The notes under the pieces are model-generated. The model was not told the origin of the DNA. It made no database searches and was given only the letters and a program-made list of their open reading frames with translations. A DNA stretch of 60,000 nucleotides from Owenia fusiformis (Eukaryota; Annelida; Polychaeta; Sabellida; Oweniidae), in the NCBI GenBank assembly GCA_903813345.2, contig CAIIXF020000011.1, positions 10,390,842-10,450,841 of the forward strand, given 5' to 3'. The position numbers and the translations under genes were made by a program. Shown piece after piece: positions 49,001-51,359 of this stretch (positions are counted from its first letter, which is position 1; every line of letters begins with the position of its first letter).

Positions 49001-50584
49001 TAGAGGTCGCAACGGTACTGAAAACCAGTTCCGGTAACCGTCACGCTAATAACCGTACCGTTACCGAAATACCGGTAAAGATATGTAAGATAAAATGCCA
49101 ATGTGCTGCCACCCCCACTTTGTTCCTAACTCTCTCCGTAGCTTCTCAAGTCTATATGCATACAGGGTGTCCCGAATGTATGAACCCCCCACCCTAGGCA
49201 GACATACACCAATGTTCCCATAGTATGTGTCATATATCATTTTAAAGCTCATCCAAAGTTACATTAATTTGCCAAGTATCATCGTCCAACTCACAATTGG
49301 GAAAAAGTTACAGCCATTTCAAAACTAAGTGTTTGGCCAAAATTAAAGTTAAAATCAGTATCCTTGAAACACCGCTAACCTGAATGGGTCCTATCGTTAA
49401 AGAGAGGATGGATATTGAGTTGTAAAAAGAGGTCGGTAAGAGCAGATACTCCGAGGAAGCTCTTCTAAAATGCCTTAAAAAGGTTTTATGAGGATTATTA
49501 AATGCCATACCCCTATTTGCAGTGTATTTAAGGTCATATCTGGAAAGAATTGCTACTGTTAACATGGCCAAGGGAGACACTGCGACTATTAATTTTGTGT
49601 AAAAATAAACTTTAATTTTGGTAAAACACTTCATTTTGAAATGTGTGTAACTTTTTCTTGTTTGTGAGTTGAACCATGATACTTGGCAAATCAATGTAAC
49701 TCTGGACAAGCTGTAAAATGATATATGCTACATACTATGGGAATATTGGTGTATGTCTGCCTTGGGGGGCATACTTTCGGGACACCCTGTACATGGTGCA
49801 AGACCGATTTGAACCCATACTGATGAACTTCAAGAAATAGTATGTAACTATCTTATCCTGATGTGGCGAGTTTGGCTGAAACATATCATGCTATTCCTGC
49901 GTCATATTCGTCAAGTGAACGTCAGTTCAGTGCAGCTGGCAACACCATCACTTCCAAACAGGCACGACTTCAACCTGAGGTTGTCAATGCCTTGTTGTTC
50001 GTAAATGACTATTTCAAACATAATTCAGTTTCTGAATCTGACGTTGACACTACAACTACACCGGAACTGCCAAACATAACTACAACCAAATCTGAGCGGG
50101 AGCATGAAGCTATTACACCCGAACTGCCAAACATGGACATCACATCTGAACTGCCAAACATGGAAATCACACCTGAACTGCCAAACATGGACATCTAAAT
50201 GTCTATGTAAATGTACGCATCGTGAAAGTGGAAATTAAACGAAATAATTAAAAAAACGACGTGTCTTTTATTTCCCCGGGGATTATCGTCGGTTAACCGT
50301 TTAATAACTTCAATACCAGTAAATACTCAATTCCGTATCGAAACCGTATAACCGGAATAACATACCTACTTGTATTTTTCCCATTTCCTTTGAAAATCTA
50401 TTACAAAAAATACTCTTCGACTTACCAGAAAATTTTTACAAGCCCAAGAGCAAGATTTTGTGTCTCTGATAGGTTTTCTCGTGGTTGGCCAACCTGGGGT
50501 TTTAACCTGTAGATTAACTTGGCCAATAGCCTGGAGAAAACCTCACATATCTCCTGGTCAGAACTGTGCTTTGTGAACACATCT
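757..50584 (-). CDS. ATM: ATM serine/threonine kinase, internal part (10 exons)
   Basis: ATM is the PI3K-like kinase that signals DNA double-strand breaks in the nucleus. The exons join as complement(757..1041, 4562..4691, 10671..10774, 13163..13400, 17722..17879, 18216..18386, 44502..44610, 45279..45436, 46492..46567, 50426..50584), 1588 coding bases. All nine junctions keep one open frame, including split codons AG|G, AG|T, CA|T and TG|G. The product follows vertebrate ATM in order; landmarks are SWAFVLRDVTYTLLH (human AWAFVLRDVIYTLIH) and PRILVHILPLFA (human PKILVNILPYFA). This is the middle alpha-solenoid (HEAT) region. The N-terminus and the FAT, kinase and FATC domains are outside the window, so functionality cannot be judged, but no frame break is seen. 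Introns are swollen by transposons, and one holds a second gene on the opposite strand. The first visible exon starts inside a codon, so exons continue beyond 60000. Confidence 0.93.
1452..1557. repeat. 40-bp inverted repeat (hairpin) in ATM intron
   Basis: Left arm from gaaaatacagtatgatattg and right arm ending caatatcatactgtattttc-like sequence pair over about 40 bases with a loop of about 24 bases. The arms are nearly perfect. Open frames across it are by-products of the palindrome. Confidence 0.8.
2225..2481 (+). repeat. Pearl-like core repeat units (left part)
   Basis: Units of about 140 bases built around ggccatttttcaaaatggcc, gtgccatgcttatgagtatt and atatgaacaaaatcgctc. The same units recur at 3363-3653, 13650-14310 and 58640-58930. 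The array is cut by the inverted-repeat element at 2484-3360. Confidence 0.75.
2484..3360. mobile_element. 877-bp foldback element with long TIRs, TA target duplication
   Basis: The ends are ctcctcaaaaaaagttaagg and its complement ccttaactttttttgaggag, each flanked by TA (2482-2483 and 3361-3362). The arms match for about 260 bases (2484-2745 against 3098-3360) with about 350 bases between. It carries no transposase. TA flanks and long arms suggest a non-autonomous Tc1/mariner-type element. It sits inside a pearl-like unit, so it is younger than that unit. The mirrored open frames (MILFPIKSATFQCY and MILFTIKSATFQCY) are arms of the palindrome, not genes. Confidence 0.85.
3363..3653 (+). repeat. 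Pearl-like core repeat units (right part)
   Basis: Continues the array interrupted at 2481, with two further units (ggcggccatatttcaaaatg and ggcagccatttttcaaaatg, each followed by cattagacagtgtg). Confidence 0.75.
3654..4012 (+). pseudogene. 5'-truncated LINE 3' end with target duplication
   Basis: An open stretch (3675-3869) encodes CSYYSEARKSFLQEI and YLQKIFYIRKRVLF, the cysteine-containing C-terminal style of non-LTR retrotransposon ORF2. A short 3' UTR ends in aatgaatgaataaataaata. The sequence ATACCAAA occurs at both borders (about 3645 and 4010) and fits a target-site duplication. The element has no upstream reverse transcriptase, so it is a dead-on-arrival copy within a pearl-like unit. 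Confidence 0.65.
4562..4691 (-). CDS. ATM: ATM exon i
   Basis: 130 bases: one base completing a split serine codon, then 43 codons ending in phase 0. Acceptor TTTACAG|TGCC, donor CATGAT|GTAAGT. The peptide starts AICPEPNPPFYSREIVTATL and aligns with human PAPNPPHFPSHVIKATF. It was found by comparison because it is too short to stand out as an open frame. Its end (LLARTHD) joins exon j exactly. Confidence 0.92.
4937..4998 (+). repeat. Solo 5' end of a pearl-like element
   Basis: aacttggaaacagcaactcg followed by gagtagcaaattcaactgaa resembles the 5' end found at 14976 and 16516. No array or 3' hairpin follows, so this is a remnant. Confidence 0.55.
5000..5929. other. ATM intron without recognised element
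   Basis: AT-rich unique-looking sequence between exon i and the inverted-repeat element at 5930. No open frame, tRNA or clear repeat was identified. Confidence 0.4.
5930..8095. mobile_element. About 2.1-kb element with about 80-bp terminal inverted repeats
   Basis: The left arm (about 5936-6018) contains accatcgacaaggtacagtc, and the right arm (about 8008-8088) is its complement, including the palindrome cacgtgac. Further inverted matches occur inside, such as tgttgtcaactcgaatgtat near 6390 against gacaacatacactgtgagtt near 7611. No transposase is visible. A separate 620-bp TIR element (6663-7281) is inserted in it. Exact ends and target duplication were not resolved. Confidence 0.65.
6663..7281 (+). 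mobile_element. 620-bp TIR element, CAGTGTCCC ends (copy 1)
   Basis: Begins TA|cagtgtcccaaagtatg and ends cttttcgggacaccct-like sequence (ctttcgggacaccct) with TA beyond. The subterminal sequence cctaggcagacatataccaa is also inverted at the other end. A second copy lies at 49163-49789 in the same orientation and shares the interior. TA flanks and these ends fit a non-autonomous Tc1/mariner-like family. The minus-strand open frame of 129 codons inside is not matched in the other copy as a conserved protein. Confidence 0.82.
8100..9785. other. ATM intron; minor repeats only
   Basis: No gene was seen. 8470-8565 has degenerate repeats of gcgacgaggcaa type. 9265-9345 is similar to 21693-21770 (both contain cttgtggttt), and 9555-9612 is an inverted copy of 57803-57852 (both contain the sequence tcgccaccaggtg or its complement). 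These point to dispersed elements with unclear limits. Confidence 0.45.
9789..9845 (+). repeat. Solo 5' end of Helentron-like family B
   Basis: aacaaggcattaacttaaat followed by gtcaccacctagttgctca matches the 5' ends at 11175, 33229, 51279 and 57111. No family-B core follows directly. Confidence 0.65.
9940..10582 (+). repeat. 16-bp minisatellite, about 40 copies
   Basis: The unit is aatggaatgacaaatg with scattered changes (gg/aa, ga/ca). Because 16 is not a multiple of 3, translation repeats every 48 bases and all three minus-strand frames stay open, giving false proteins such as HSFVIPFICHSIHLSF. It ends about 90 bases before ATM exon h. Confidence 0.95.
10671..10774 (-). CDS. ATM: ATM exon h
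   Basis: 104 bases: 34 codons plus AG, which completes serine with the first T of exon i. Acceptor TTTGCAG|GCAG, donor CACAAG|GTAGAG. The peptide AVKSCILKHMDEIVVDILMT matches human [21 protein letters not shown]. It lies just downstream (in ATM sense) of nothing but repeat-free intron, and only about 90 bases from the 16-bp minisatellite at 9.9-10.6 kb. Confidence 0.92.
10800..11170. other. ATM intron, no feature seen
   Basis: AT-rich sequence between exon h and the family-B repeat at 11175. Nothing coding or clearly repetitive was recognised. Confidence 0.4.
11175..11662 (+). mobile_element. Helentron-like family B, 5' end plus core units, 3' truncated
   Basis: Starts aacaaggcattaacatgaca, then four units of about 115-125 bases containing gtcagatttgaacttct, acttgtagatgattttgaaa and gaccttgagaaggtcaatga-like words. 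The 3' hairpin present in other copies is absent; a different repeat (11664-11955) takes over. Confidence 0.7.
11664..11955 (+). repeat. Dispersed repeat, about 290 bp (copy 1)
   Basis: Shared with 20190-20515 in the same orientation: both contain acaagatactttttt or acaagatactttattaaaat, cgttttgttccaatgaggtt and gtgttttctaaaacaat. Function and class unknown. Confidence 0.7.
12058..12957 (+). mobile_element. Pearl-like (Helentron-associated) element
   Basis: A 5' variant (gagccaatcggacagccatg) is followed by about five units of about 140 bases (gccattttgaaattcagtgg, tccctaggcatcagcatata, cagtttgagttatcaaag-like). It ends near tatcccctcggatttagttc and agtgggatagt, a weak form of the 3' hairpin. 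No (ACGG)n is present. Confidence 0.65.
13163..13400 (-). CDS. ATM: ATM exon g
   Basis: 238 bases: one base (G) completing AG|G arginine, then 79 codons. Acceptor TTTGTTGTAG|GTGC, donor GTTGAG|GTATTC. It contains CNYQAIVPYLAMNRDQ and LLLECTPRILVHILPLFA, matching human CYKVLIPHLVIRSHFDEV and LLTDCFPKILVNILPYFA. Pearl-like repeats sit close on both sides. Confidence 0.94.
13619..14913 (+). mobile_element. Pearl-like element with (ACGG)-type microsatellite and 3' hairpin
   Basis: The 5' region carries agcaaatcccatcgaacagc. Core units of about 140 bases follow, then ggacggacagatggacggac and the 3' end tatatccctccgaactttgt with gcgatgggataat. The 3' arm GATGGGAT pairs with ATCCCATC near the 5' end. 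A 290-bp piece of another element (14313-14605) is inserted. Confidence 0.75.
14313..14605 (-). mobile_element. Partial copy of the TTAA-ended short element at 37141
   Basis: Starts cttaaaggtgcaacaatgag and continues through gcattcaacgatcatgg-like sequence to ttaagaaaataggtatgtca. It matches the complement of 37205-37512 across its length. The far end is missing. Confidence 0.75.
14976..16032 (+). mobile_element. Full-length pearl-like element, six core units
   Basis: The 5' end is aactagaaaaacagcaactc, then agtagcaaatcccaccgaac. Six units of about 145 bases follow, each with gagttatcaaagattac, a gccattttgaa motif and catcagcatataaaatttga. The 3' end runs ggacacataaacggacgaac, then tatatccccctcaaacctcg and tttggtgggataat. 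The final TTGGTGGGAT is complementary to ATCCCACCGAA near the 5' end. This is the clearest complete member of family A. Confidence 0.8.
16516..17656 (+). mobile_element. Full-length pearl-like element, variant core, with (ACGG)n
   Basis: Same 5' end (aactagaaatcagcaactcc then gtagcaaatcccaacaaaca) but a different core of about 120-170 bases (tttgaagagatc, cccacattaagcagccattt, catttgagtataatagagc). The 3' end has ccagacggacggacagatgg and ctatatccctaccgaacttt plus gttggttgggataat. Partial relatives lie at 50709 (5' end) and 57850-58441 (3' part). Confidence 0.78.
17722..17879 (-). CDS. ATM: ATM exon f
   Basis: 158 bases, starting in phase 0 and ending with two bases of a codon. Acceptor CTCTTCAG|GTCC, donor TTCAG|GTATCAG. 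The peptide runs VLCEISRLRGYKNFGIYMQS and SHLSYILHRWLDN, matching human [20 protein letters not shown] and SHLDYLVLEWLN. The donor lies only about 65 bases from the 3' end of a pearl-like element at 17656. Confidence 0.93.
17890..18210. other. Short ATM intron between exons f and e
   Basis: AT-rich sequence of about 335 bases between two ATM exons. No repeat or other feature was seen. Confidence 0.5.
18216..18386 (-). CDS. ATM: ATM exon e
   Basis: 171 bases, 57 codons, phase 0 to phase 0. Acceptor TGTATTTAG|GAG. The donor is AAG|GTTAAA, a weak match to the GTRAGT consensus. The peptide holds LHNKTSVFLHALATIATHSD and CEKQPLYAVINSVEES, matching human YNRKSVLLTLIAVVLSCS and CEKQALFALCKSVKEN, and ends in LVKK as human does before VLEKV. 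The 26 kb intron lies on its 5' side. Confidence 0.93.
18390..19788. other. Start of the 26-kb ATM intron; no gene seen
   Basis: AT-rich. 18880-19110 is rich in tcgataa/ttcggta words and holds two cacgtga motifs (18996-19065), perhaps a decayed TIR element. Open frames of 60-80 codons here show no recognisable domain. Confidence 0.4.
19789..20165 (+). repeat. Pearl-like family A core units
   Basis: About 2.5 units with tatttgagttatcaaagata, atggcggccattttaaaatt and catcatcatataaaatttga. No 5' end is present; the array is interrupted at about 20165 by the repeat at 20190. Confidence 0.75.
20190..20515 (+). repeat. Dispersed repeat, about 290 bp (copy 2)
   Basis: Second copy of the sequence at 11664-11955, here lodged between pearl-like core units. 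Both copies continue into a stretch with ggtttaagaaagatgtg or ggtttaaaaaaaaacatg and gttcaaaaagttc. Confidence 0.7.
20530..21125 (+). repeat. Pearl-like family A core units (continued)
   Basis: Four units of about 140-150 bases with ggccgccattttggcatgta, ggctgccatttctaaattca and ggcagccattttgaattaag. No (ACGG)n or terminal hairpin follows; the element is 3' truncated. Confidence 0.75.
21130..22165. other. ATM intron, mostly unassigned
   Basis: 21205-21280 resembles part of the 11664/20190 repeat tail (ttggtttaagaaaaaaacat). 21693-21770 matches 9265-9345. No gene is supported. Confidence 0.4.
22173..24971. mobile_element. 2.8-kb element with about 290-bp TIRs, TATAA target duplication
   Basis: Left end cacggtagggattgtcatca, right end the complement of cacggtggggattgtcatca. 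TATAA flanks both ends (22168-22172 and 24972-24976). The TIRs extend through gatggtgtctgaacaa, present at least twice per arm. Inner arms at about 23037-23125 and 24515-24600 form a second inverted pair around cccacgtacgtg. No transposase frame was recognised, so it is non-autonomous or decayed. It lies upstream of the FReD gene, within ATM's largest intron. Confidence 0.82.
24980..25570. other. Sequence upstream of the FReD gene
   Basis: About 600 AT-rich bases that should contain the promoter or an upstream noncoding exon of the FReD gene. No confident TATA box or initiator can be named. Short open frames here show no domain. Confidence 0.4.
25571..25747 (+). CDS. FReD membrane protein exon 1
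   Basis: 59 codons, beginning MKEYLKKSVSIQG and ending LPPQ, donor CCACAG|GTAAGC. The segment is hydrophilic and lysine/serine-rich, with a short proline stretch (TRPLPPQ) at its end. An in-frame stop lies just upstream of the ATG, which supports this as the translation start if the exon is not preceded by a coding one. Confidence 0.75.
25571..31075 (+). CDS. Type II membrane protein with fibrinogen C-terminal domain (FIBCD1-like), 4 exons
   Basis: Join 25571..25747, 26964..27762, 27990..28073, 30411..31075: 575 codons including the stop, 574 residues. All junctions have AG/GT borders and keep phase. No signal peptide is seen. Residues 1-298 are hydrophilic and acidic; 299-324 form one membrane helix preceded by a basic stretch (CYRRRACK), which predicts cytoplasm inside (type II). 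Residues 326-353 are a Thr-rich stalk and 355-574 a fibrinogen-related domain with YDKDND, a typical calcium loop, and the Cys513-Cys526 pair around GWWFNAC. Such proteins (FIBCD1, ficolins) bind acetylated or sugar ligands in innate recognition; the ligand here is unknown. The start ATG has an in-frame TAA 24 bases upstream. The gene lies antisense within the largest ATM intron. Upstream noncoding exons cannot be excluded. Confidence 0.88.
25748..26963 (+). other. FReD gene intron 1
   Basis: GT at 25748 and AG at 26962-26963 define the intron. It is AT-rich with long A runs; no repeat family from elsewhere in the window was recognised in it. Confidence 0.7.
26964..27762 (+). CDS. FReD membrane protein exon 2 (cytoplasmic tail and membrane helix)
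   Basis: 799 bases, phase 0 to 1, acceptor GTTTAAAG|GTGA, donor TTCACAG|GTACAG. It holds two similar segments: IKERYEDKEKQAKIDPK (protein residues about 63-79) and ITQSYENKERKAKINSK (about 199-215). Tyrosines in acidic or YxxL-like settings include MYEPL, KYEDT, YYNIG, DYEGEIYEGI and RYSTV. The membrane helix VIIAVALIMVLCVGC and onward follows CYRRRACK. SH2-type phosphotyrosine signalling is possible but is inference only. Confidence 0.88.
27990..28073 (+). CDS. FReD membrane protein exon 3 (stalk)
   Basis: 84 bases carrying 2+81+1 phase, acceptor TTTTCCAG|ATGA and donor GACTG|GTGAGT. It encodes DDVLTDVSSVPNETTTVRMT and TPQPQVT, a Thr/Pro-rich extracellular stalk with one N-glycosylation sequon (NET). 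It is too short to stand out as an open frame and was found by phase matching to the exons on each side. Confidence 0.82.
28110..28235 (+). repeat. 20-bp tandem repeat in FReD intron 3
   Basis: The unit cagtacaagtacataataac is repeated about six times with minor variation. Minus-strand frame through it reads LVIMYLYWLLCTCTGYYVL-type repeats and is not a gene. Confidence 0.9.
29225..29862 (-). pseudogene. Decayed retroelement ORF 3' part in FReD intron 3
   Basis: Read on the minus strand in shifting frames: FGSKPLPKRSIIQQEVRES, then ETRQMDEMG, TQVLKEIAQVIDTEMRKKE, INFVKAGEGTTSGSK and VDWNITYSKC. This order of motifs resembles the C-terminal part of non-LTR-type ORFs common in marine invertebrate genomes (from recall). 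Several stops and frame changes show it is dead. It is antisense to the FReD gene. Confidence 0.55.
29915..30035 (+). repeat. Single pearl-like family A core unit in FReD intron 3
   Basis: gtatttgagttatcactgat, ggtggccattttgtaattca and agcatataaaatttgaacca form one unit of the array seen at 15.0-16.0 and 19.8-21.1 kb. Confidence 0.75.
30411..31075 (+). CDS. FReD membrane protein exon 4 (fibrinogen C-terminal domain)
   Basis: 665 bases with the stop TAA. Acceptor TGTTTTAG|ATTG. The domain runs from Cys355 to the C-terminus and keeps family landmarks: EQGWTIVIRREDGSVNFNRN, the GFGNLNGEHYVGNEFLH segment, the calcium loop FSTYDKDNDRDGRENC and GWWFNACLSS. Two additional cysteines (541 and 547) could form an extra small loop. 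The domain is about 220 residues, the usual family size. Confidence 0.92.
31330..31500 (+). repeat. Degenerate GGTGCCGAAAC-type short tandem repeats
   Basis: gccgtttcggtgccaaattt, tgtcgtttcggcaccaagtg and gccggaacggtgttgaaacg show an imperfect 11-12 base periodicity of ggtgccgaaac in both orientations. The small open frames across it are products of the repeat. Confidence 0.6.
31500..33225. other. Intergenic/ATM intron, nothing assigned
   Basis: About 1.7 kb downstream of the FReD gene without recognised repeats or coding sequence. Confidence 0.4.
33430..34274 (+). repeat. Left arm tandem array of the foldback element
   Basis: About ten units of 75-90 bases with gaagaatggatgatttt, gcattttcaaaacacagtac and aacgttactttattggactt. 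It continues after the nested element at 36890-37030. Confidence 0.85.
34284..36880. mobile_element. 2.6-kb TIR element with ACCGACAATTGTCGGT clusters, 9-bp target duplication
   Basis: TTTTTAAAA flanks it (34275-34283 and 36881-36889), and the uninterrupted sister arm shows the empty site near 38927-38945. Ends: cggagtggctccaggaccga and, inverted, cgtaaaggctagagtaccga. The 16-base palindrome accgacaattgtcggt or close forms occur three times at the left (34300-34413) and twice at the right (about 36796-36865). A further inverted pair gctagagagccgacaa (34437) and ttgtcggttctctagc (36757) lies inside. No transposase was found. Confidence 0.78.
34495..34580 (+). repeat. tRNA-derived SINE head
   Basis: A-box-like tagcctagtgg at 34504 and B-box agttcgaatcc at 34548, about 34 bases apart as in tRNA genes, are followed by tactttttttctttt, a pol III terminator-like T run. 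The acceptor ends do not pair, so this is a tRNA-derived SINE or tRNA pseudogene and not a working tRNA. Confidence 0.6.
37141..37512. mobile_element. About 370-bp TTAA-ended short inverted-repeat element
   Basis: Ends ttaaaggggcaataa and, inverted, ttaaaggtgcaataa. It matches the piece at 14313-14605 in reverse orientation. TTAA at both ends may be a piggyBac-type target duplication or simply part of the TIR. It lies within the centre of the foldback element. Confidence 0.7.
37515..38780. other. Centre of the foldback element
   Basis: Sequence between the two repeat arms. It contains a partly inverted pair: gaatcaaatgaccatattta near 37523 and agcaatcaaatgaccatatt near 38471. No coding region was recognised; the longest open frames are about 60 codons. 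Confidence 0.45.
38780..40995 (-). repeat. Right arm tandem array of the foldback element with a 446-bp higher-order repeat
   Basis: About 25 units of about 87 bases (catccattcttcgtggag, agtccaataaagtaacgttt, aggcaaagtaacgtgttttg). A block of five units from 39065 recurs at 39511, offset 446 bases, with shared variants such as cacgaaagtaacgttttatc and aaagttctgtgttttgaaag. The array is more than twice as long as the left one. Confidence 0.88.
43504..44120 (-). pseudogene. Non-LTR retrotransposon (LINE) reverse transcriptase relic
   Basis: One minus-strand frame reads SNTDYKILAFILAKRLQKV, LQQTAYINGHFIGNSSRLV, a stop, then GGAIIFLDFQKAFDSIEWNF, a long middle part, ERSYRQGCPVSTMEFILC and MSQYADDIHFSL. 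These are standard RT motifs (FLDFQKAFD, RQGCP, YADD). A single in-frame stop lies near 43937, and sequence after YADDI appears deleted, joining to KLNIEKTEGIWL. It is dead, between the foldback nest and ATM exon d. Confidence 0.9.
44502..44610 (-). CDS. ATM: ATM exon d
   Basis: 109 bases: one base (T) completing CA|T histidine, then 36 codons. Acceptor TGTTTTCAG|TCTG, donor ATAGAA|GTGAGT. The peptide LFGHSTEEGWEAFNKTRQLS ends DDMMNIE. It corresponds to human RLFQDTKGD through QTAFENAYLKAQEGMREMS. Similarity is lower than in neighbouring exons, but order, phase and splice sites agree. Confidence 0.87.
44835..44971. repeat. Hairpin and 12-bp inverted repeat around the tRNA-like sequence
   Basis: cataggatcaaatcctatg (44835-44853) is an 8-bp stem hairpin. 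tgatgtgaaaaa (44862-44873) and tttttcacatca (44960-44971) are an exact 12-bp inverted pair enclosing the tRNA-like sequence. The whole may be a small mobile element. Confidence 0.75.
44881..44952 (-). tRNA. tRNA-Thr(UGU)-like sequence, probably pseudogene
   Basis: 72 bases with all arm lengths normal: D arm GCTC/GAGC, anticodon stem CCTGA/TCGGG, variable loop of 5, T stem GTGGG/CCTAC and loop TTCGATT. A and B boxes are good (tagctcaagtgg, ggttcgattcc). The anticodon loop CATGTAA gives UGU (Thr) but has A at position 33 in place of the invariant U, and the acceptor stem GGCTCCG/TAGGGAG is largely unpaired. No CCA or T-run terminator was noted. Confidence 0.6.
45279..45436 (-). CDS. ATM: ATM exon c
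   Basis: 158 bases: 52 codons plus CA. Acceptor CTTTTTGTAG|CATG, donor AAACA|GTGAGT. The peptide begins HDPSCEWSKWSVREDDEDEN and ends QMYTAHNIK, aligned with human ADPYSKWAILNVMGKDF through HHQVRMLAAESINRLF. An acidic DDEDEN stretch is not in the human protein. The acceptor is directly followed upstream by a minisatellite whose unit resembles this acceptor. Confidence 0.9.
45440..46290. repeat. 32-bp minisatellite next to ATM exon c, acceptor-like unit
   Basis: About 26 units of about 32 bases (gtcatactacaatagtaatg plus ttcaaaaccaga). On the minus strand each unit reads acattactattgtag|tatga, matching the real exon c acceptor acattctttttgtag|catga; about 22 of 29 bases agree. It lies immediately upstream (ATM sense) of that exon. 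Confidence 0.92.
46492..46567 (-). CDS. ATM: ATM exon b (short)
   Basis: 76 bases: one G completing TG|G tryptophan, then 25 codons. Acceptor TTATTTAAG|GGAG, donor ATACAG|GTTAGT. The peptide ELQEKGKYASKVRLATATCM matches human [20 protein letters not shown]. Joining to exon c gives MKELIQ-HDPSCEWSKW, against human LKTLLEADPYSKWA. Confidence 0.9.
46586..47045. repeat. Compound inverted repeats with GTGATACGGGAAAT
   Basis: The segment 46586-46637 (cacatactatgtagaaatct) is inverted at 46848-46899. A second pair around tgtgatacgggaaatattcc (46920) is inverted at about 46990-47030 (gaatatttccagtatcacat). A third form, tttcccgtatcaca, is at 46648. It is probably a small foldback element or two nested ones, starting about 20 bases from ATM exon b. 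Confidence 0.7.
47500..48060 (+). pseudogene. Decayed LINE ORF2 C-terminal region
   Basis: Plus-strand translation with stops reads QSIAKFRLQLKQTLN, DCLTCKSVEDDRLFFINCKN and CYCLPKMLLFKDILANIFT, the Cys/His C-terminal region of non-LTR ORF2 (C-x2-C then HF/FF-x4-C pattern). A continuous stretch of 72 codons is open at 47777-47995. Strand and sequence differ from the RT relic at 43.5-44.1 kb. Confidence 0.6.
48256..48330 (+). repeat. Solo 5' end of a pearl-like element
   Basis: agctagaaaacagcaactca followed by aaacatattttattcaat resembles the family A 5' end. Only this end is present. Confidence 0.5.
48629..48647 (+). repeat. Poly-C tract
   Basis: An uninterrupted run of about 18 C in otherwise AT-rich DNA. 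Confidence 0.95.
49163..49789 (+). mobile_element. 620-bp TIR element, CAGGGTGTCCC ends (copy 2)
   Basis: TA|cagggtgtcccgaatgtatg to catactttcgggacaccctg|TA. It shares interior sequence with 6663-7281 (for example atgaggattattaaatgcca against atgaggattacaaaacgcca). TIRs include cctaggcagacatacaccaa. No protein is encoded. Confidence 0.88.
49851..50198 (+). pseudogene. hAT transposase C-terminal (dimerization) fragment
   Basis: The frame reads YPDVASLAETYHAIPASYSS, SSERQFSAAGNTITSKQA and RLQPEVVNALLFVNDYFK, the conserved hAT C-terminal block (SERxFSxAGN, RLxPExVNxLxFxN). It has no start and lacks the catalytic part. The tail repeats an 8-10 residue unit (TPELPNMDI, SELPNMEI) four to five times, ending with a stop at 50196-50198. 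Confidence 0.88.
50426..50584 (-). CDS. ATM: ATM exon a (most 5' exon in window)
   Basis: 159 bases: one leading base of a split codon, 52 codons, then TG. Acceptor TTTGTTCCAG|AGATG, donor TTCTG|GTAAGT. The peptide runs DVFTKHSSDQEICEVFSRLL and ends QNLALGLVKIFW, matching human [20 protein letters not shown] and QFLTVIGAFWHL. No further ATM exon was recognised between here and 60000. Confidence 0.9.
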
Positions 50585-50594
50585 CTGGAACAAA

Positions 50595-50760
50595 CAAGCA
50601 AACAGCAACTCCCTTGAGAAGCAAATCACATTGAACAAAACATATTTTATCAAATTCACATTCTATGATGGCATAACATGATAGAAACTAGACATTAAAA
50701 TTGTGCAGAACTAGAAATAGGCAACTCCACAGAGTAGCAAATCCCAATGAACACTATATA
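50595..50760 (+). repeat. Two solo 5' ends of pearl-like elements
   Basis: aacaagcaaacagcaactcc then agaagcaaatcacattgaac (about 50597), and aactagaaataggcaactcc then gtagcaaatcccaatgaaca (about 50709). The second also shares the following sequence with 16516 (atttaccatctactctt). Both lack arrays and 3' ends. Confidence 0.6.
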
Positions 50761-50849
50761 ATTCATGAATCAGTACAGTCCCGATGTAATATTTACCATC
50801 TACTCTTCCATTCAATATATACTTGAGATCATTGTAGTATCATGGAACC

Positions 50850-50935
50850 TAGTGGTGTCAATTAACTGCTTGAGCATTAACCGGTTAACCGGGGGTTTTT
50901 ACCAGTTAAAGTCGGTTAACCGGCGGGAAATTTGA
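50850..50935 (+). repeat. hAT-like terminus with CCGGTTAACCGG
   Basis: ctagtggtgtcaattaactg is followed by attaaccggttaaccggggg and gtcggttaaccggcggg, resembling ends of some hAT elements. No transposase follows. Confidence 0.4.
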
Positions 50936-51053
50936 ACTTATAATTTCAAATGAAATCTTCATCTTCGATCTTGAAAGTTGAAAAAAATGGAAAAATGATA
51001 TATCGGCGTTTATTTTTTACGTTTGTCAAGCTTTACGCTATTCTATGTAAGTA

Positions 51054-51270
51054 AGCGCGGGAAAGCAATGTGGCAGGGATTAAAGTTGCTGATTGGATGT
51101 TTGTAAGGAATTATCGGACCTATCACGTGTATGAGTAGCTCACATGAAACTGACGCTTGAAAAACAAACAGATTAAAATGCAAAGAAAGCGCGGGAAAGC
51201 AATGTGGAAGGGATTAAAGTTGCTGATTGGATGTTTGTAAGGAGTTATGGGACTTATGACATGTATGACA
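51054..51270 (+). repeat. Direct repeat of about 75 bp
   Basis: agcgcgggaaagcaatgtgg and attaaagttgctgattggat occur at 51054-51128 and again at 51188-51262, about 134 bases apart. Confidence 0.85.
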
Positions 51271-51278
51271 CAAATCAG

Positions 51279-51335
51279 ACAAGGCATTAACACGACAAAA
51301 TGTCACCACCAGGTTGCTCACAATATTATTAGTTT
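51279..51335 (+). repeat. Solo 5' end of Helentron-like family B
   Basis: acaaggcattaacacgacaa then tgtcaccaccaggttgctca. No family-B core follows; an 850-base inverted-repeat sequence begins instead. Confidence 0.7.
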
Positions 51336-51359
51336 ATTCATATAGTCTGAGCCAAAACT

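Larger units (their letters stand above)
49001..50370 (+). mobile_element. Decayed hAT element interrupted by a 620-bp TIR element
   Basis: Both ends are rich in ccggta/ccgtta words, such as ccagttccggtaaccgtcac at the left and cgtataaccggaataac at the right, which are roughly inverted. A hAT transposase C-terminus is inside (49850-50198). The 620-bp element 49163-49789 separates the left end from the coding part. The limits are approximate. Confidence 0.5.

Noticed and set aside
49308-49709. 133-codon minus-strand frame
   Set aside because: Also within a 620-bp TIR element and only partly parallel to the frame in the other copy; no recognisable domain.
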